DNA from: Sphingobium psychrophilum
GTDB lineage: Bacteria; Pseudomonadota; Alphaproteobacteria; Sphingomonadales; Sphingomonadaceae
Reading direction: 5' to 3'
Assembly: GCF_012927105.1 (NCBI RefSeq)
Contig: NZ_JABBFV010000003.1
Span: 248,001 to 312,000 of the forward strand
Length of the DNA: 64,000 nt
In this document: positions 26,142 through 35,086 of the stretch, in pieces
Layout of the letters: every line of letters starts with the position of its first letter
Numbering within the stretch: position 1 is the stretch's first letter
The notes under the pieces: model-generated
Database searches by the model: none
What the model was told of the DNA's origin: nothing
The model's input: the letters and a program-made list of their open reading frames with translations, nothing else
Program-made: the position numbers and the translations under genes

Positions 26142-26711
26142 ATGGTCAAGCTGAACAAAATCTACACCCGGACCGGGGACGACGGGACGACCGGCCTGGT
26201 CGATGGATCGCGCCTGCCCAAATATGCGCCGCGGATGCAGGCCGTGGGCGACGTCGATGAGGCGAACAGCGCGATCGGGCTGGCCATCGTCGCGATGGGC
26301 GACCGGCACGAAGCCGCCTGGTTGACCGTCATCCAGAACGACCTGTTCGACCTGGGCGCCGATCTTGCGACGCCCATTCCGGACGGCGCCGACGAACCAT
26401 GGGCGCTGCGCATCATCGCCAGTCAGGTGACCCGGCTGGAGCAGCAGATCGATGCGATGAACGACGATCTGACCCCGCTCGACAGCTTCATCCTGCCGGG
26501 CGGTTCGCCCGCCGCCGCCGCCATCCACCTGGCCCGTGCGATCACGCGCCGGGCCGAACGCAGCGCGACCGCCGCCGCGGTGGAGGTGGCGCTCAATAGG
26601 CAGGCGCTGGCCTATCTCAACCGTTTGTCGGATTTGCTGTTCGTGCTGGCGCGCCGGGTGAACGACAATGGCGCAGGCGACGTCAAATGGGTGCCGGGCG
26701 CGTCGCGCTGA
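26142..26711 (+). CDS. PduO-type ATP:cob(I)alamin adenosyltransferase
   Basis: 189 aa. The ATP-binding N-terminus IYTRTGDDGTTGL and the later RAITRRAERSATAA motif are the two hallmarks of PduO-type corrinoid adenosyltransferases. The enzyme makes adenosylcobalamin from cob(I)alamin and ATP for B12-dependent mutases or ribonucleotide reductase. No other cobalamin gene is in the window, so it may serve salvage. Confidence 0.93.
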   Translation: MVKLNKIYTRTGDDGTTGLVDGSRLPKYAPRMQAVGDVDEANSAIGLAIVAMGDRHEAAWLTVIQNDLFDLGADLATPIPDGADEPWALRIIASQVTRLEQQIDAMNDDLTPLDSFILPGGSPAAAAIHLARAITRRAERSATAAAVEVALNRQALAYLNRLSDLLFVLARRVNDNGAGDVKWVPGASR

Positions 26712-26831
26712 CTCCACTCGACTCGGCCCCTGCACGGGCCAGCCGGTAATATCGGCTTAACCCTGTTTCTTCAGGCCGCATTTAGACGCTTTTCCGACGG
26801 TGCAGGCCAATCGCGCCATTCGGGGACCGCC

Positions 26832-27683
26832 ATGCATTTCTACCTCGCCACGTCGTTCATCTTTCCGCGCTCGCTGCGCCTGCGCCTCTTCACCCTCTGC
26901 TTCATCGCTACCCATCTGCCGCTGCTGGCCTATCTGGGCTGGGGTTTCGCCAGCGGCCGGATCGCGCTCGCCGAATTCGTCCTGCTGACATTGGCCACGG
27001 TGGTCGGCACCGGCATCGCCCTGCTGGGCATCGGCGCGTTGCTCAATCCCATTCACGCGCTGGCGCAAACGCTGCACCGCGATGGCGAAGCGCCCGCCCT
27101 GCCAGAAGTCGGCGACGTCATCCACACCCTCTATGCCGGGGTGCAGCGCGCTGCCAGCGTGACGCGCGAGCGGATGGACGACCTGCATCAGGCCGCGCAC
27201 GAAGACCCGTTGACCGGCATCGCCAACCGGCGCGGCTTCCTGGCCCATATCGACGCGCTGCCGGACGATCGTCGCCGGGGCTGTATCGCCATCATCGACA
27301 TCGATTATTTCAAGCGGGTCAACGACCTGCTGGGCCATGAGGAGGGCGATCGCGTGCTGGCGTCCTTCGCAACCCGCCTGTCTGCGCTGGTCCGCCGCGT
27401 CGACATGGTCGCGCGCTGGGGCGGCGAGGAATTCGCCATCTTCTTTCAGGATTGCATCGAGGATGAGGCGAGCTGGTCGCTGGCGCGGATCGCCAGCCGG
27501 ATGCGCAGCGAGCCGATCGGCCGCGTGCAGGACCGGCCAATCAGCTTTTCCGCCGGCGTATGCCGTTGGACCGGCGGCGACCTGGACGTTGCGCTGCGCC
27601 GCGCCGACGATGCGCTCTACGAAGCCAAGCAATCGGGCCGCGACCGCGTCTGCCGCGCCGCGCCGATCCTTCAGGAACTGTGA
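26832..27683 (+). CDS. Membrane-bound diguanylate cyclase (GGDEF)
   Basis: 283 aa. Two N-terminal membrane helices (about 17-70) are followed by a short helical linker and a GGDEF domain starting at DPLTGIANRRGF. The active site is GGEEF (197-201), and an RxxD inhibitory site (RRVD) lies exactly five residues before it, so product inhibition is likely retained. It makes cyclic di-GMP. No separate sensory domain is visible. Confidence 0.93.
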   Translation: MHFYLATSFIFPRSLRLRLFTLCFIATHLPLLAYLGWGFASGRIALAEFVLLTLATVVGTGIALLGIGALLNPIHALAQTLHRDGEAPALPEVGDVIHTLYAGVQRAASVTRERMDDLHQAAHEDPLTGIANRRGFLAHIDALPDDRRRGCIAIIDIDYFKRVNDLLGHEEGDRVLASFATRLSALVRRVDMVARWGGEEFAIFFQDCIEDEASWSLARIASRMRSEPIGRVQDRPISFSAGVCRWTGGDLDVALRRADDALYEAKQSGRDRVCRAAPILQEL

Positions 27684-27775
27684 TCCTGCCCTAAAGATCA
27701 CTGTCCGGAACCGCATGCGGGCTTATGCGCTTGTCCCTGCAAGAGAGCGGCGCAACCGTATCGGAAAGGGCAGGC

Positions 27776-29044
27776 ATGGCGAAAAGCTGGACGGAGGCGC
27801 ATCAGGACGACCTGGAAGAGCGCTATCGCGCCGTCCGCGCCCTTACCGAGGCTCTGACTGCGCCACTGTCGGACGCTGACGCCACGGTCCAGTCGATGCC
27901 CGACGCATCGCCCGCCAAATGGCATCTGGCGCATGTGACCTGGTTCTTGGAAACTTTCGTGCTGCGCGACCATGTGGCGGGATATCGGCCGTTCGATCCG
28001 CGCTACGCCTTTTTGTTCAACAGCTATTATGAGGCGGAGGGCGCGCGCCACGCCCGCCAGATGCGCGGCATGCTCACTCGCCCATCGCTGACCGAAATCC
28101 GCGCCTATCGCGCCCATGTGGATGCGGCGCTGACTGGTGCGCTGGGGATGCTGCAGCAACCTGCGCGGGCGCTGGTGACTTTGGGGTTGCAGCATGAGCA
28201 GCAGCATCAGGAATTGCTGCTGACCGACCTGCTGCACCTGTTGTCGCTCAATCCGCTGGAGCCGGCGCTGTTTGGCGCGCCCAGCGCCGCGCCGGTCGAT
28301 CTGCCCGGCCCGCTCCATTGGATCGAGGGGCGCGAAGGGCTGGTCGAAATCGGCGAGGACGGGCGGGGTAGCTTCGCGTTCGATTGCGAAGGGCCGCGAC
28401 ACAAGGCGGTGTTGCGTCCGCACGCACTGGCGCACCGGCCGGTCACCAATGGCGAATGGATCGCCTTCATCGAGGATGGCGGCTATCGCACGGCGGCGCA
28501 CTGGCTGTCGGACGGATGGGGTTGGGTACAGGGCGAAGGCATCGAAGCGCCGCTTTACTGGAAGCAGAGCGAGCAGGGCTGGACCCGCTTCGGCCTGGAC
28601 GGGCGCCAGCCGGTGAACCCGGCCGCGCCGGTCACCCATATCAGCCTGTATGAAGCGGACGCCTATGCCAGCTGGGCCGAGGCGCGATTGCCGACCGAGG
28701 CCGAATGGGAAAGCGCGGCGCAGAATGTCGCGGCGGTCAGCGGCAACCAGCTGGACGGCCCCGCCTGCCCCCGGCCCAAGCCAGCAGAGGACGGGTCTGC
28801 GCTGACGCAGATGTTCGGTGACGTGTGGGAATGGACCGGCAGCGCCTATCGCCCCCATCCCGGCTTTCGCGCCGCGCCGGGCGCGGTCGGCGAATATAAT
28901 GGCAAGTTCATGTCCGGCCAGTTCGTGCTGAAGGGCGGCAGTTGCGCCACCCCGCGCGGCCATGCGCGGGGCAGCTATCGCAATTTCTTTTACCCCCACC
29001 AGCGCTGGCAGTTCACCGGACTACGGCTGGCCAAGGATCTCTGA
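27776..29044 (+). CDS. egtB: Ergothioneine biosynthesis sulfoxide synthase EgtB
   Basis: 422 aa. An N-terminal DinB-like domain carries the iron-binding histidines (AKWHLAH and HEQQH). The C-terminal FGE-sulfatase/lectin-like domain holds RLPTEAEWE, GDVWEWTGS and the closing GGSCATPRGHARGSYRNFF. EgtB couples trimethylhistidine to a thiol donor with oxygen and Fe(II). ATG at 27776 has AAAGGG five bases upstream; the longer frame to 27725 lacks this. It is followed by egtD after 5 bp. No egtA, egtC or egtE is nearby. Confidence 0.95.
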   Translation: MAKSWTEAHQDDLEERYRAVRALTEALTAPLSDADATVQSMPDASPAKWHLAHVTWFLETFVLRDHVAGYRPFDPRYAFLFNSYYEAEGARHARQMRGMLTRPSLTEIRAYRAHVDAALTGALGMLQQPARALVTLGLQHEQQHQELLLTDLLHLLSLNPLEPALFGAPSAAPVDLPGPLHWIEGREGLVEIGEDGRGSFAFDCEGPRHKAVLRPHALAHRPVTNGEWIAFIEDGGYRTAAHWLSDGWGWVQGEGIEAPLYWKQSEQGWTRFGLDGRQPVNPAAPVTHISLYEADAYASWAEARLPTEAEWESAAQNVAAVSGNQLDGPACPRPKPAEDGSALTQMFGDVWEWTGSAYRPHPGFRAAPGAVGEYNGKFMSGQFVLKGGSCATPRGHARGSYRNFFYPHQRWQFTGLRLAKDL

Positions 29045-29049
29045 CCGCC

Positions 29050-30009
29050 ATGCTGCTGACCCAAGACGCCGCCAACATCGCTGGTTCGATCGATCCGGCT
29101 TTCCGCCATGATATCGTCACCGGCCTGTCGCGCAGTCCCAAGGCGACACCGCCGATATGGTTCTATGACCGGCGCGGCTCGGAATTGTTCGAAGCGATCA
29201 CTGACCTGCCCGAATATTATCCCACCCGCACCGAAACCGCGCTGCTGGCGCGCCATGGGGCGGATTTTGCCGCAGCGGTGGGCGAAGGGCGGGCCGTGGT
29301 GGAATTTGGCGCGGGGAGTTCGCGCAAGACCCCGCATCTGCTGCGCGCGATCGCGCCCGCAGCCTATGTGCCGATCGATATCAGCGGCGACTTTCTGCAC
29401 ACGAGCAGCGCGGCGTTGGCGGAGGCTTTTCCCGGCCTGCCGGTGCTGCCGGTCGTGGGCGATTTCAACCGGCCGCTGGCCCTGCCAACCGCGATCGGGG
29501 GGATGCCGCGACTGGGTTTCTTCCCCGGATCGACGATCGGCAATATGGAACCGGACGCCGCCGTCGACCTGCTGCGCGCGATGCGCCGGTTGCTGGGTGA
29601 TGGGGCCAAGCTGCTGATCGGGATGGACCGGATCAAGGATCGCGATCGGCTGATCGCGGCCTATGACGATGCACAGGGCGTGACTGCGGCCTTCAACATG
29701 AACCTCATCGAGCGGGTCAACCGCGAGCTGGAGGGCGACCTGCCGATCGACGGCTTTGCCCATCGCGCGATCTGGAACGATGAAAAGGCGCGGATCGAAA
29801 TGCATCTGGAGGCGCAGCGTGCGCTCCATTTCCAGGTCGCGGGCCGATCCTTCCACATGGACGCGGGCGAGACCATCCATACCGAAAGCAGCCATAAATA
29901 TGGCGCGCGCGACGGGCGGCTGCTGCTGCGCGCTGGCGGATGGGCGCCGGCCGCGGAATGGACCGACGATGACGGGCTGTTCGCGCTGGTGCTGGCGGAG
30001 GCGGGTTAG
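29050..30009 (+). CDS. egtD: L-histidine N-alpha-methyltransferase EgtD
   Basis: 319 aa. It is a SAM-dependent methyltransferase of the DUF2260/EgtD family, with FYDRRGSELFEAITDLPEYYPTRTE at the start of the fold, VEFGAGSSRKT as SAM motif I, and PGSTIGNMEP later. It trimethylates histidine to hercynine, the substrate of EgtB. The two genes form an operon with 5 bp between them. Its stop codon overlaps the convergent HAD gene. Confidence 0.95.
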   Translation: MLLTQDAANIAGSIDPAFRHDIVTGLSRSPKATPPIWFYDRRGSELFEAITDLPEYYPTRTETALLARHGADFAAAVGEGRAVVEFGAGSSRKTPHLLRAIAPAAYVPIDISGDFLHTSSAALAEAFPGLPVLPVVGDFNRPLALPTAIGGMPRLGFFPGSTIGNMEPDAAVDLLRAMRRLLGDGAKLLIGMDRIKDRDRLIAAYDDAQGVTAAFNMNLIERVNRELEGDLPIDGFAHRAIWNDEKARIEMHLEAQRALHFQVAGRSFHMDAGETIHTESSHKYGARDGRLLLRAGGWAPAAEWTDDDGLFALVLAEAG

Positions 30010-30713
30010 GCGGTCGCCAGCAACAGGTCGCGCAAGTCGGTGAGGCTGGGCAATATCTGCGCGCAGGCCAGCGTCAGTTCTTCGGTTGGCGGCAACAGGT
30101 CGGGGACCATCACCGTCGCGATGCCTGCTGCCGTAGCGGAGCGAACGCCGACATGGCTGTCCTCCACCGCGACGCAATGCGCCAGATCGACGCCCAGCAG
30201 GCGCGCCGCCAGCAGATAGGGCTCGGCGTGCGGCTTGGGCCGGTCGACATCGGTGCGCGTCACCACCACGTCGAAATAATGGAGCAGGCCGCTCTTCTCC
30301 AGCCGTTGCTGTGCATAGGGCGCGGCGGTGGAGGTGGCGAGCGCCATGGGGATGCCCGCCTGCGCCAGATGATCGAGGATCAGCCGCGCACCGGGGCGCA
30401 GGGGGATGCCGGCGTCCACCGCGGCCTCGAACAGCGCGTCGCTGTCGGCGTAGAAGCGGGCGAGCGGAAAGTCCGGTCCCAGATGCGCGGCCAACATCCG
30501 CTCATTTTCGTCGCGGTGGATGCCGACCATCGACAGCAGCAGATCGTCCGCCATCGGCCAGCCGATCGCTTCGCCGGTTTGCGCAAAGGCGCGGCGATGC
30601 GCCGCCTCGGTATCGAGCAGCGTGCCGTCCATGTCGAAGATGACGGCGCGGATCGGGTCTGGCAGGCTGGATGCGGAAGTCTTGGAGGTGGATTGGCGTA
30701 ACGGCTGGCTCAT
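30006..30713 (-). CDS. HAD-family hydrolase, beta-phosphoglucomutase-like
   Basis: 235 aa. HAD motif I is FDMDGTLLDTE, motif II is LATST, motif III is RPKPHAEPYLLAA, and motif IV is VAVEDSHVGVRSA. The helical cap between motifs I and II is of the IA subclass. Members dephosphorylate small sugar phosphates or similar metabolites, or isomerise them; the substrate is not predictable here. Confidence 0.9.
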   Translation of the reverse strand: MSQPLRQSTSKTSASSLPDPIRAVIFDMDGTLLDTEAAHRRAFAQTGEAIGWPMADDLLLSMVGIHRDENERMLAAHLGPDFPLARFYADSDALFEAAVDAGIPLRPGARLILDHLAQAGIPMALATSTAAPYAQQRLEKSGLLHYFDVVVTRTDVDRPKPHAEPYLLAARLLGVDLAHCVAVEDSHVGVRSATAAGIATVMVPDLLPPTEELTLACAQILPSLTDLRDLLLATA

Positions 30714-30800
30714 GGCGTCAATATGGCCGCGTCCTGTTCCAATTCCATTGCAAAGCGCGGCGCGGCGGTTGCGCGATATATTACCCTGCCGATGATAGGT

Positions 30801-31847
30801 CTATTCCGCCACCTGCGCCGACCATGTCCTGATCCAGTGCCACGCGCCGCGACATTCGCCCATGCTGGTGGCTTCGGTCAGGCGGAAGCGGGTGCCGTCC
30901 CAGACATAGGTTTCGCTGCCGCCGCAATCGCCCAGCCCACGCCCCTTGGCGAAACTGTCGAGCCGCAACTTGTCGGCGGTCCAGCCCACATTGACCAGCA
31001 TCGGCCGGGCCTCCTCCTCGCTCCAGCCGGGCTTAAGGTCGAAGCTGGCGAGACGGAAGGCGCGGCGGCCAGCTTCTCCGGTCGCGATTACCGGGACCGA
31101 CGTGAAATTATAGGCACCGCTGCCGCAGGGGACCAGAATCAGCGTTTCGGTGCGCGACAGCCGGTAAAGCTGAGGCGGCTCCGCGCCCTTCATCTCTTCC
31201 GTGCAACGGGTAAATTTGCCGAGCGCGGTCAGTTCCTCCCGCCACAAGGCCGCAGGCGCGGTCGCAGTTGGCAGGGGCGCACGGCGGATGATCGGCGGTG
31301 GCGGCGCGGCGCGCACAGCGAGCGGGCCGAGCGGCCCGGTGGCGACCAGCGCGGTGCTTGTTCCAGCCCGCCCCTGCCGCGCATCCATATAGCGCAATGC
31401 CGCCCCTGACCCGGCCAGCGACGGCTTGCCGAGCGACCGATTGCCCAGCCGCAGTTCCAGCGCATTGCCGCGCGCCATGGCGATCGCCAGCGCGGCGGCC
31501 TGAGGCCCTCTGATGGTGGCGTCGCCGTCCCGGCTCATCGCGCTGGCGATCCGACGGCCATCGACATGGAAGCTGATCTCGCCCCCGCCTTTGGCGTCGC
31601 GGCTGACCCACACGTCCGTCGCAGCATCCGGCCCGGCGTCGCGCACGATACCGACCATCAACGGACTGTCCGGCCACTCGCCGCCTTCGGGCAACAGCGA
31701 CACGGTTTCACAGCGGTTGCGATTGTCGCAGCCGATGGTCCAGTCCTTATAGGTTTCCAATGCGCCAGGCTTGGGCGCTTGCGCAGCCCCCATCCCCGAC
31801 CAGCCCAGGGCCGCCAGAGCGACCATGAAATAATGTTTTGCCCCCAT
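30801..31847 (-). CDS. DUF1176 exported protein
   Basis: 348 aa with a signal peptide (about 1-22, ending GMGAAQA). The body starts LETYKDWTIGCDNRNRCET and ends with paired Cys in GLGDCGGSETYVWDGTRFRLTE and MGECRGAWHW, which matches the DUF1176 family of periplasmic proteins of unknown function. Several Cys pairs suggest disulfides. Confidence 0.85.
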   Translation of the reverse strand: MGAKHYFMVALAALGWSGMGAAQAPKPGALETYKDWTIGCDNRNRCETVSLLPEGGEWPDSPLMVGIVRDAGPDAATDVWVSRDAKGGGEISFHVDGRRIASAMSRDGDATIRGPQAAALAIAMARGNALELRLGNRSLGKPSLAGSGAALRYMDARQGRAGTSTALVATGPLGPLAVRAAPPPPIIRRAPLPTATAPAALWREELTALGKFTRCTEEMKGAEPPQLYRLSRTETLILVPCGSGAYNFTSVPVIATGEAGRRAFRLASFDLKPGWSEEEARPMLVNVGWTADKLRLDSFAKGRGLGDCGGSETYVWDGTRFRLTEATSMGECRGAWHWIRTWSAQVAE

Positions 31848-31914
31848 GGGTTAACCATAACCGATTTGCATCGGCAGCGGTAGCGTTTCCGTTACGATGC
31901 CGACTTGATCGACA

Positions 31915-33237
31915 TCACAGGCTGAGCATCAGTCCTGCCAGCGCCGCGCTCATCAGATTGGCGAGGCTGCCGGCGACCAGCGCCTTCAGCCCCAGCTTCG
32001 CGATCATCGGCCGCTGATTGGGGGCAAGGTTACCGGTCACCGCCATCTGGATCGCGATCGAGCTGAAATTTGCGAAACCACATAGGGCAAAAGTGATGAT
32101 GGCGATGGTCGCGGGCGACAGCGCGCCCTGCACCTGGCCAAGGTTGATATAGGCGACGAATTCGTTGAGCACGACCTTCGTCCCGAACAGGCCGCCCGCC
32201 ACCTGCGCTTCGGCCCAGGGGATGTTGAGCAGATACATGACCGGCTGGAACACATAGCCGAGCAGCATCTGGAAGCTGAGCGTGGGATAACCGAACCATG
32301 CGCCGATGCCACCCAATATGCCGTTGGCGAGCGCCACCAGCGCGACGAAGGCCAGCACCATGGCGCCGACTGCGACGGCGAGTTTGACACCTGTCTGCGC
32401 ACCCTGCGCCGCGGCCATGATGAGGTTGGCGGGCTTTTCCTCGTCATGGCTGGCCTGCGGCATGGGTTCGCCCGGCGTGCCTTCGGGCAGCAGCGCGGCG
32501 GGGCCTGCGCCGCTGATCCGCGTTTCGGGCAGGAGTAGGTCGGGATGGTCGCCCAGCGGCAATTCGCCCTGCACCGGCACGCGCGGGTCGGGCATCATGA
32601 TCTTGGCCATCAACAGCCCACCGGGGGCCGCCATGAAGCTGGCCGCGAGCAGATAGTCGATCTTGATCCCCATCGACGCATAGGCGGCCAGGATGGTACC
32701 CGCCACGCCCGCCATGCCGCTGGTCATCACCGCGAATAGTTGCGGCGGGGTGAGGCCGGCGAGATAGGGACGGATGACGAGCGGGCTTTCGCTTTGGCCC
32801 ACGAAGATGTTGGCGGCCGCGCACAGGCTTTCCACCTTCGACACGCCCGTCACCCATTCGATCGCGCCGCCGACCCAGCGGACGATGAACTGCATGATCC
32901 CCAGATAATAGAGGATCGACACCAGGCTGGCGAAGAAGATGATGACCGGCAGCGCCGCGATGGCGAAGCTGGCCCCGCCGATGTCAGGCCTGGCGAGCGG
33001 GCCGAAGATGAAGTCGGTCCCCGCCTGCGCATAGCCCAGCAGGTTGGCGACCCCGCGCGACATGCCAGCGATGATGCCGCGCCCAGCGGGCACATAGAGC
33101 ACCAGCAGGGCGATCCCCGCCTGCAACAGGAAGGCCGCGCCCACCACCCGCGGCTTGATGGCGCGACGATCCGACGAAAGAGCGAAAGCGATGGCGAGGA
33201 TCAGGAGAATGCCGGCAAGGCCGATGAGAAGATGCAT
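31915..33237 (-). CDS. Concentrative nucleoside transporter (CNT/NupC family)
   Basis: 440 aa, about ten membrane helices. CNT signatures are present: GQSESPLVIRPYL, the GVAGTILAAYASMG re-entrant region, and EFVAYINLG. Such proteins import nucleosides with H+ or Na+. A hydrophilic loop (about 218-265) interrupts the helices. ATG at 33237 is preferred to the TTG at 33261. Confidence 0.92.
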   Translation of the reverse strand: MHLLIGLAGILLILAIAFALSSDRRAIKPRVVGAAFLLQAGIALLVLYVPAGRGIIAGMSRGVANLLGYAQAGTDFIFGPLARPDIGGASFAIAALPVIIFFASLVSILYYLGIMQFIVRWVGGAIEWVTGVSKVESLCAAANIFVGQSESPLVIRPYLAGLTPPQLFAVMTSGMAGVAGTILAAYASMGIKIDYLLAASFMAAPGGLLMAKIMMPDPRVPVQGELPLGDHPDLLLPETRISGAGPAALLPEGTPGEPMPQASHDEEKPANLIMAAAQGAQTGVKLAVAVGAMVLAFVALVALANGILGGIGAWFGYPTLSFQMLLGYVFQPVMYLLNIPWAEAQVAGGLFGTKVVLNEFVAYINLGQVQGALSPATIAIITFALCGFANFSSIAIQMAVTGNLAPNQRPMIAKLGLKALVAGSLANLMSAALAGLMLSL

Positions 33238-33408
33238 GAAGCGCTTTCGCGTGGAGGACAAACCCTGCGACTATATGGGCCATGTCGCGGGGAGGCCAGA
33301 GCGTTTGACGGCTACAAAGCCGCTACATTGGGCAATTGGCCGGAGACATGCCGCGATTAGGGACGATCCCGAGGGTCTTTGAGCAACAAGACAAGAGGGA
33401 CAGGGTAG

Positions 33409-34302
33409 ATGGCCGGACATGATGACGCGCACGACCATGGGTTGATGCACGACCTGGAACAGATGCGCACGCTGGCGCGGGAGAGCATCGGACGGCGGCG
33501 CACCTTGCGGCTGCTGTTTTCGGCGAGCGGCGCGGCGCTCATCGGGGCATGTGGCGGCGGATCGGGATCGTCGAGCGGATCGACCGCGACGCCAACGCCG
33601 ACTCCTACCCCTGCGCCCACACCAACTCCTACGCCGACACCCACCGGCACCTGCGTCGCCGATCCGACCGAAACCAACGGCCCCTATCCGGCCGACGGGT
33701 CCAACAGCAGCAACGGCAGCGTGGTCAATGTGCTGGACGACACCGGCATCGTTCGGACCGACATCCGGTCCAGCTTCGGATCGTCCAGCGGCACCGCGGC
33801 GGGCATCACGATGGAACTGACCATCACCGTCGTCAACGTCAACAGCAGTTGCGCGACGCTGGAGGGCTATGCCGTGTATCTCTGGCACTGCACCCGTGAC
33901 GGGCTTTATTCGCTCTACACCGTGCCGGGCGAAAATTACCTCCGCGGCGTGGGCGTGACCGACGCCAATGGGCAGGTGACCTTCACCAGCATCTTCCCCG
34001 GCTGTTATGACGGGCGCTATCCGCATATCCATTTCGAAGTCTATCCGAGCCTGGCCCGCGCCACCAGCTACGCCAATCGCGTGCTGACGTCGCAATTCGC
34101 CATGCCGGCCGATGCCTGCACCACGGTTTACGCCACCAGCGGCTATGCCAGCAGCAAGAGCAATTTCGCCAGCATATCGACCGGCAGCGACAATGTGTTC
34201 GGCGACAATACGACAGCGCAGGTGACAGCGATGACGCCGACAATGACCGGCGACGTCACCAACGGCTATACCGGCGCGGTAACGGTCGGCCTGGCGATTT
34301 GA
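33409..34302 (+). CDS. Exported intradiol-dioxygenase-like lipoprotein
   Basis: 297 aa. After a 28-residue leader comes a twin-arginine region (RRRTLRLLF) and a lipobox-like IGAC, then a Gly/Ser stretch and a Thr-Pro repeat linker (33583-33651, 11 TP/AP-type pairs). The C-terminal domain has the intradiol dioxygenase fold: WHCTRDGLYSLY, GVTDANGQVTFTSIFPGCYDGRYPHIHFEVY, with the iron His-x-His. Exported members of this family occur widely and their substrates are mostly unknown. It lies 16 bp before an OmpR-type regulator. Confidence 0.87.
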   Translation: MAGHDDAHDHGLMHDLEQMRTLARESIGRRRTLRLLFSASGAALIGACGGGSGSSSGSTATPTPTPTPAPTPTPTPTPTGTCVADPTETNGPYPADGSNSSNGSVVNVLDDTGIVRTDIRSSFGSSSGTAAGITMELTITVVNVNSSCATLEGYAVYLWHCTRDGLYSLYTVPGENYLRGVGVTDANGQVTFTSIFPGCYDGRYPHIHFEVYPSLARATSYANRVLTSQFAMPADACTTVYATSGYASSKSNFASISTGSDNVFGDNTTAQVTAMTPTMTGDVTNGYTGAVTVGLAI

Positions 34303-34318
34303 TCGGAGCAGCGTGTAG

Positions 34319-35086
34319 ATGACTTTGCAGGAGGCGCATTCCGCCGATATGCTGGCGCCCATGGATGGTTCGCGCATATTGGTGGTCGACGATGATGCGG
34401 ACATCCGCACGCTGCTGTCGGATTTTCTGGAGCAGCACGGCTTTGCCGTAACCGCGGTGGCCGATGGCGCGGCCATGGACGATGTCCTGGCGGCGCAGGA
34501 TTTCGATATCGCGGTGCTCGACGTGATGATGCCGGGCGAGGACGGGCTGTCGATCCTGCGGCGGCTGTCGGCGCGCGGCGGCCTGCCGGTCATCATGTTG
34601 TCGGCGATCGGCAGCGACATCGACCGGATCGTCGGGCTGGAAATGGGGGCGGAGGATTATCTGCCCAAGCCGTGCAATCCGCGCGAACTGCTCGCCCGCG
34701 TCCGCACCGTCCTGCGCCGTCACCGGCGACAGGTGGCGGAGACGGCCGAGCCGAGCGGCAGGAAGCTGCGCTTCGCCGGCTGGCATGTCGACATGACCGG
34801 GCGGTTGCTGACCGATCCCGACAATGTGGTCGTCACCCTGACCGATGGCGAGTTCCGGCTTCTGCGCGCCTTCATCGACCATCCCCGCCGGGTGCTGAGC
34901 CGCGACCAGTTGCTCGACTATTCGGCGGGCAATGAGAGCGAAAGCTATGACCGGGCGATCGACGTGCAGGTCAGCCGATTGCGGCGCAAGCTGGAGCGCG
35001 GCGCGCGGGCCGACGGCGGGGACGAACTGGTCCGCACCATCCGTAACGAAGGCTATATGTTCACCGCCGAGGTCCGCCCGGCGTGA
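34319..35086 (+). CDS. OmpR-family response regulator
   Basis: 255 aa. The receiver domain has DDD in ILVVDDDADIR, phospho-Asp in AVLDVMMPG, and Lys in LPKPCNPREL. The C-terminal winged helix ends VSRLRRKLE...VRTIRNEGYMF, as in OmpR/PhoB. GGAG precedes the ATG. It overlaps the kinase gene by 4 bp (GTGA), so they form one operon. Targets unknown. Confidence 0.95.
   Translation: MTLQEAHSADMLAPMDGSRILVVDDDADIRTLLSDFLEQHGFAVTAVADGAAMDDVLAAQDFDIAVLDVMMPGEDGLSILRRLSARGGLPVIMLSAIGSDIDRIVGLEMGAEDYLPKPCNPRELLARVRTVLRRHRRQVAETAEPSGRKLRFAGWHVDMTGRLLTDPDNVVVTLTDGEFRLLRAFIDHPRRVLSRDQLLDYSAGNESESYDRAIDVQVSRLRRKLERGARADGGDELVRTIRNEGYMFTAEVRPA

Noticed and set aside
33583-33651. CRISPR-like or tandem DNA repeat
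   Set aside because: It encodes a Thr-Pro linker with varied codons and has no repeat-spacer structure.
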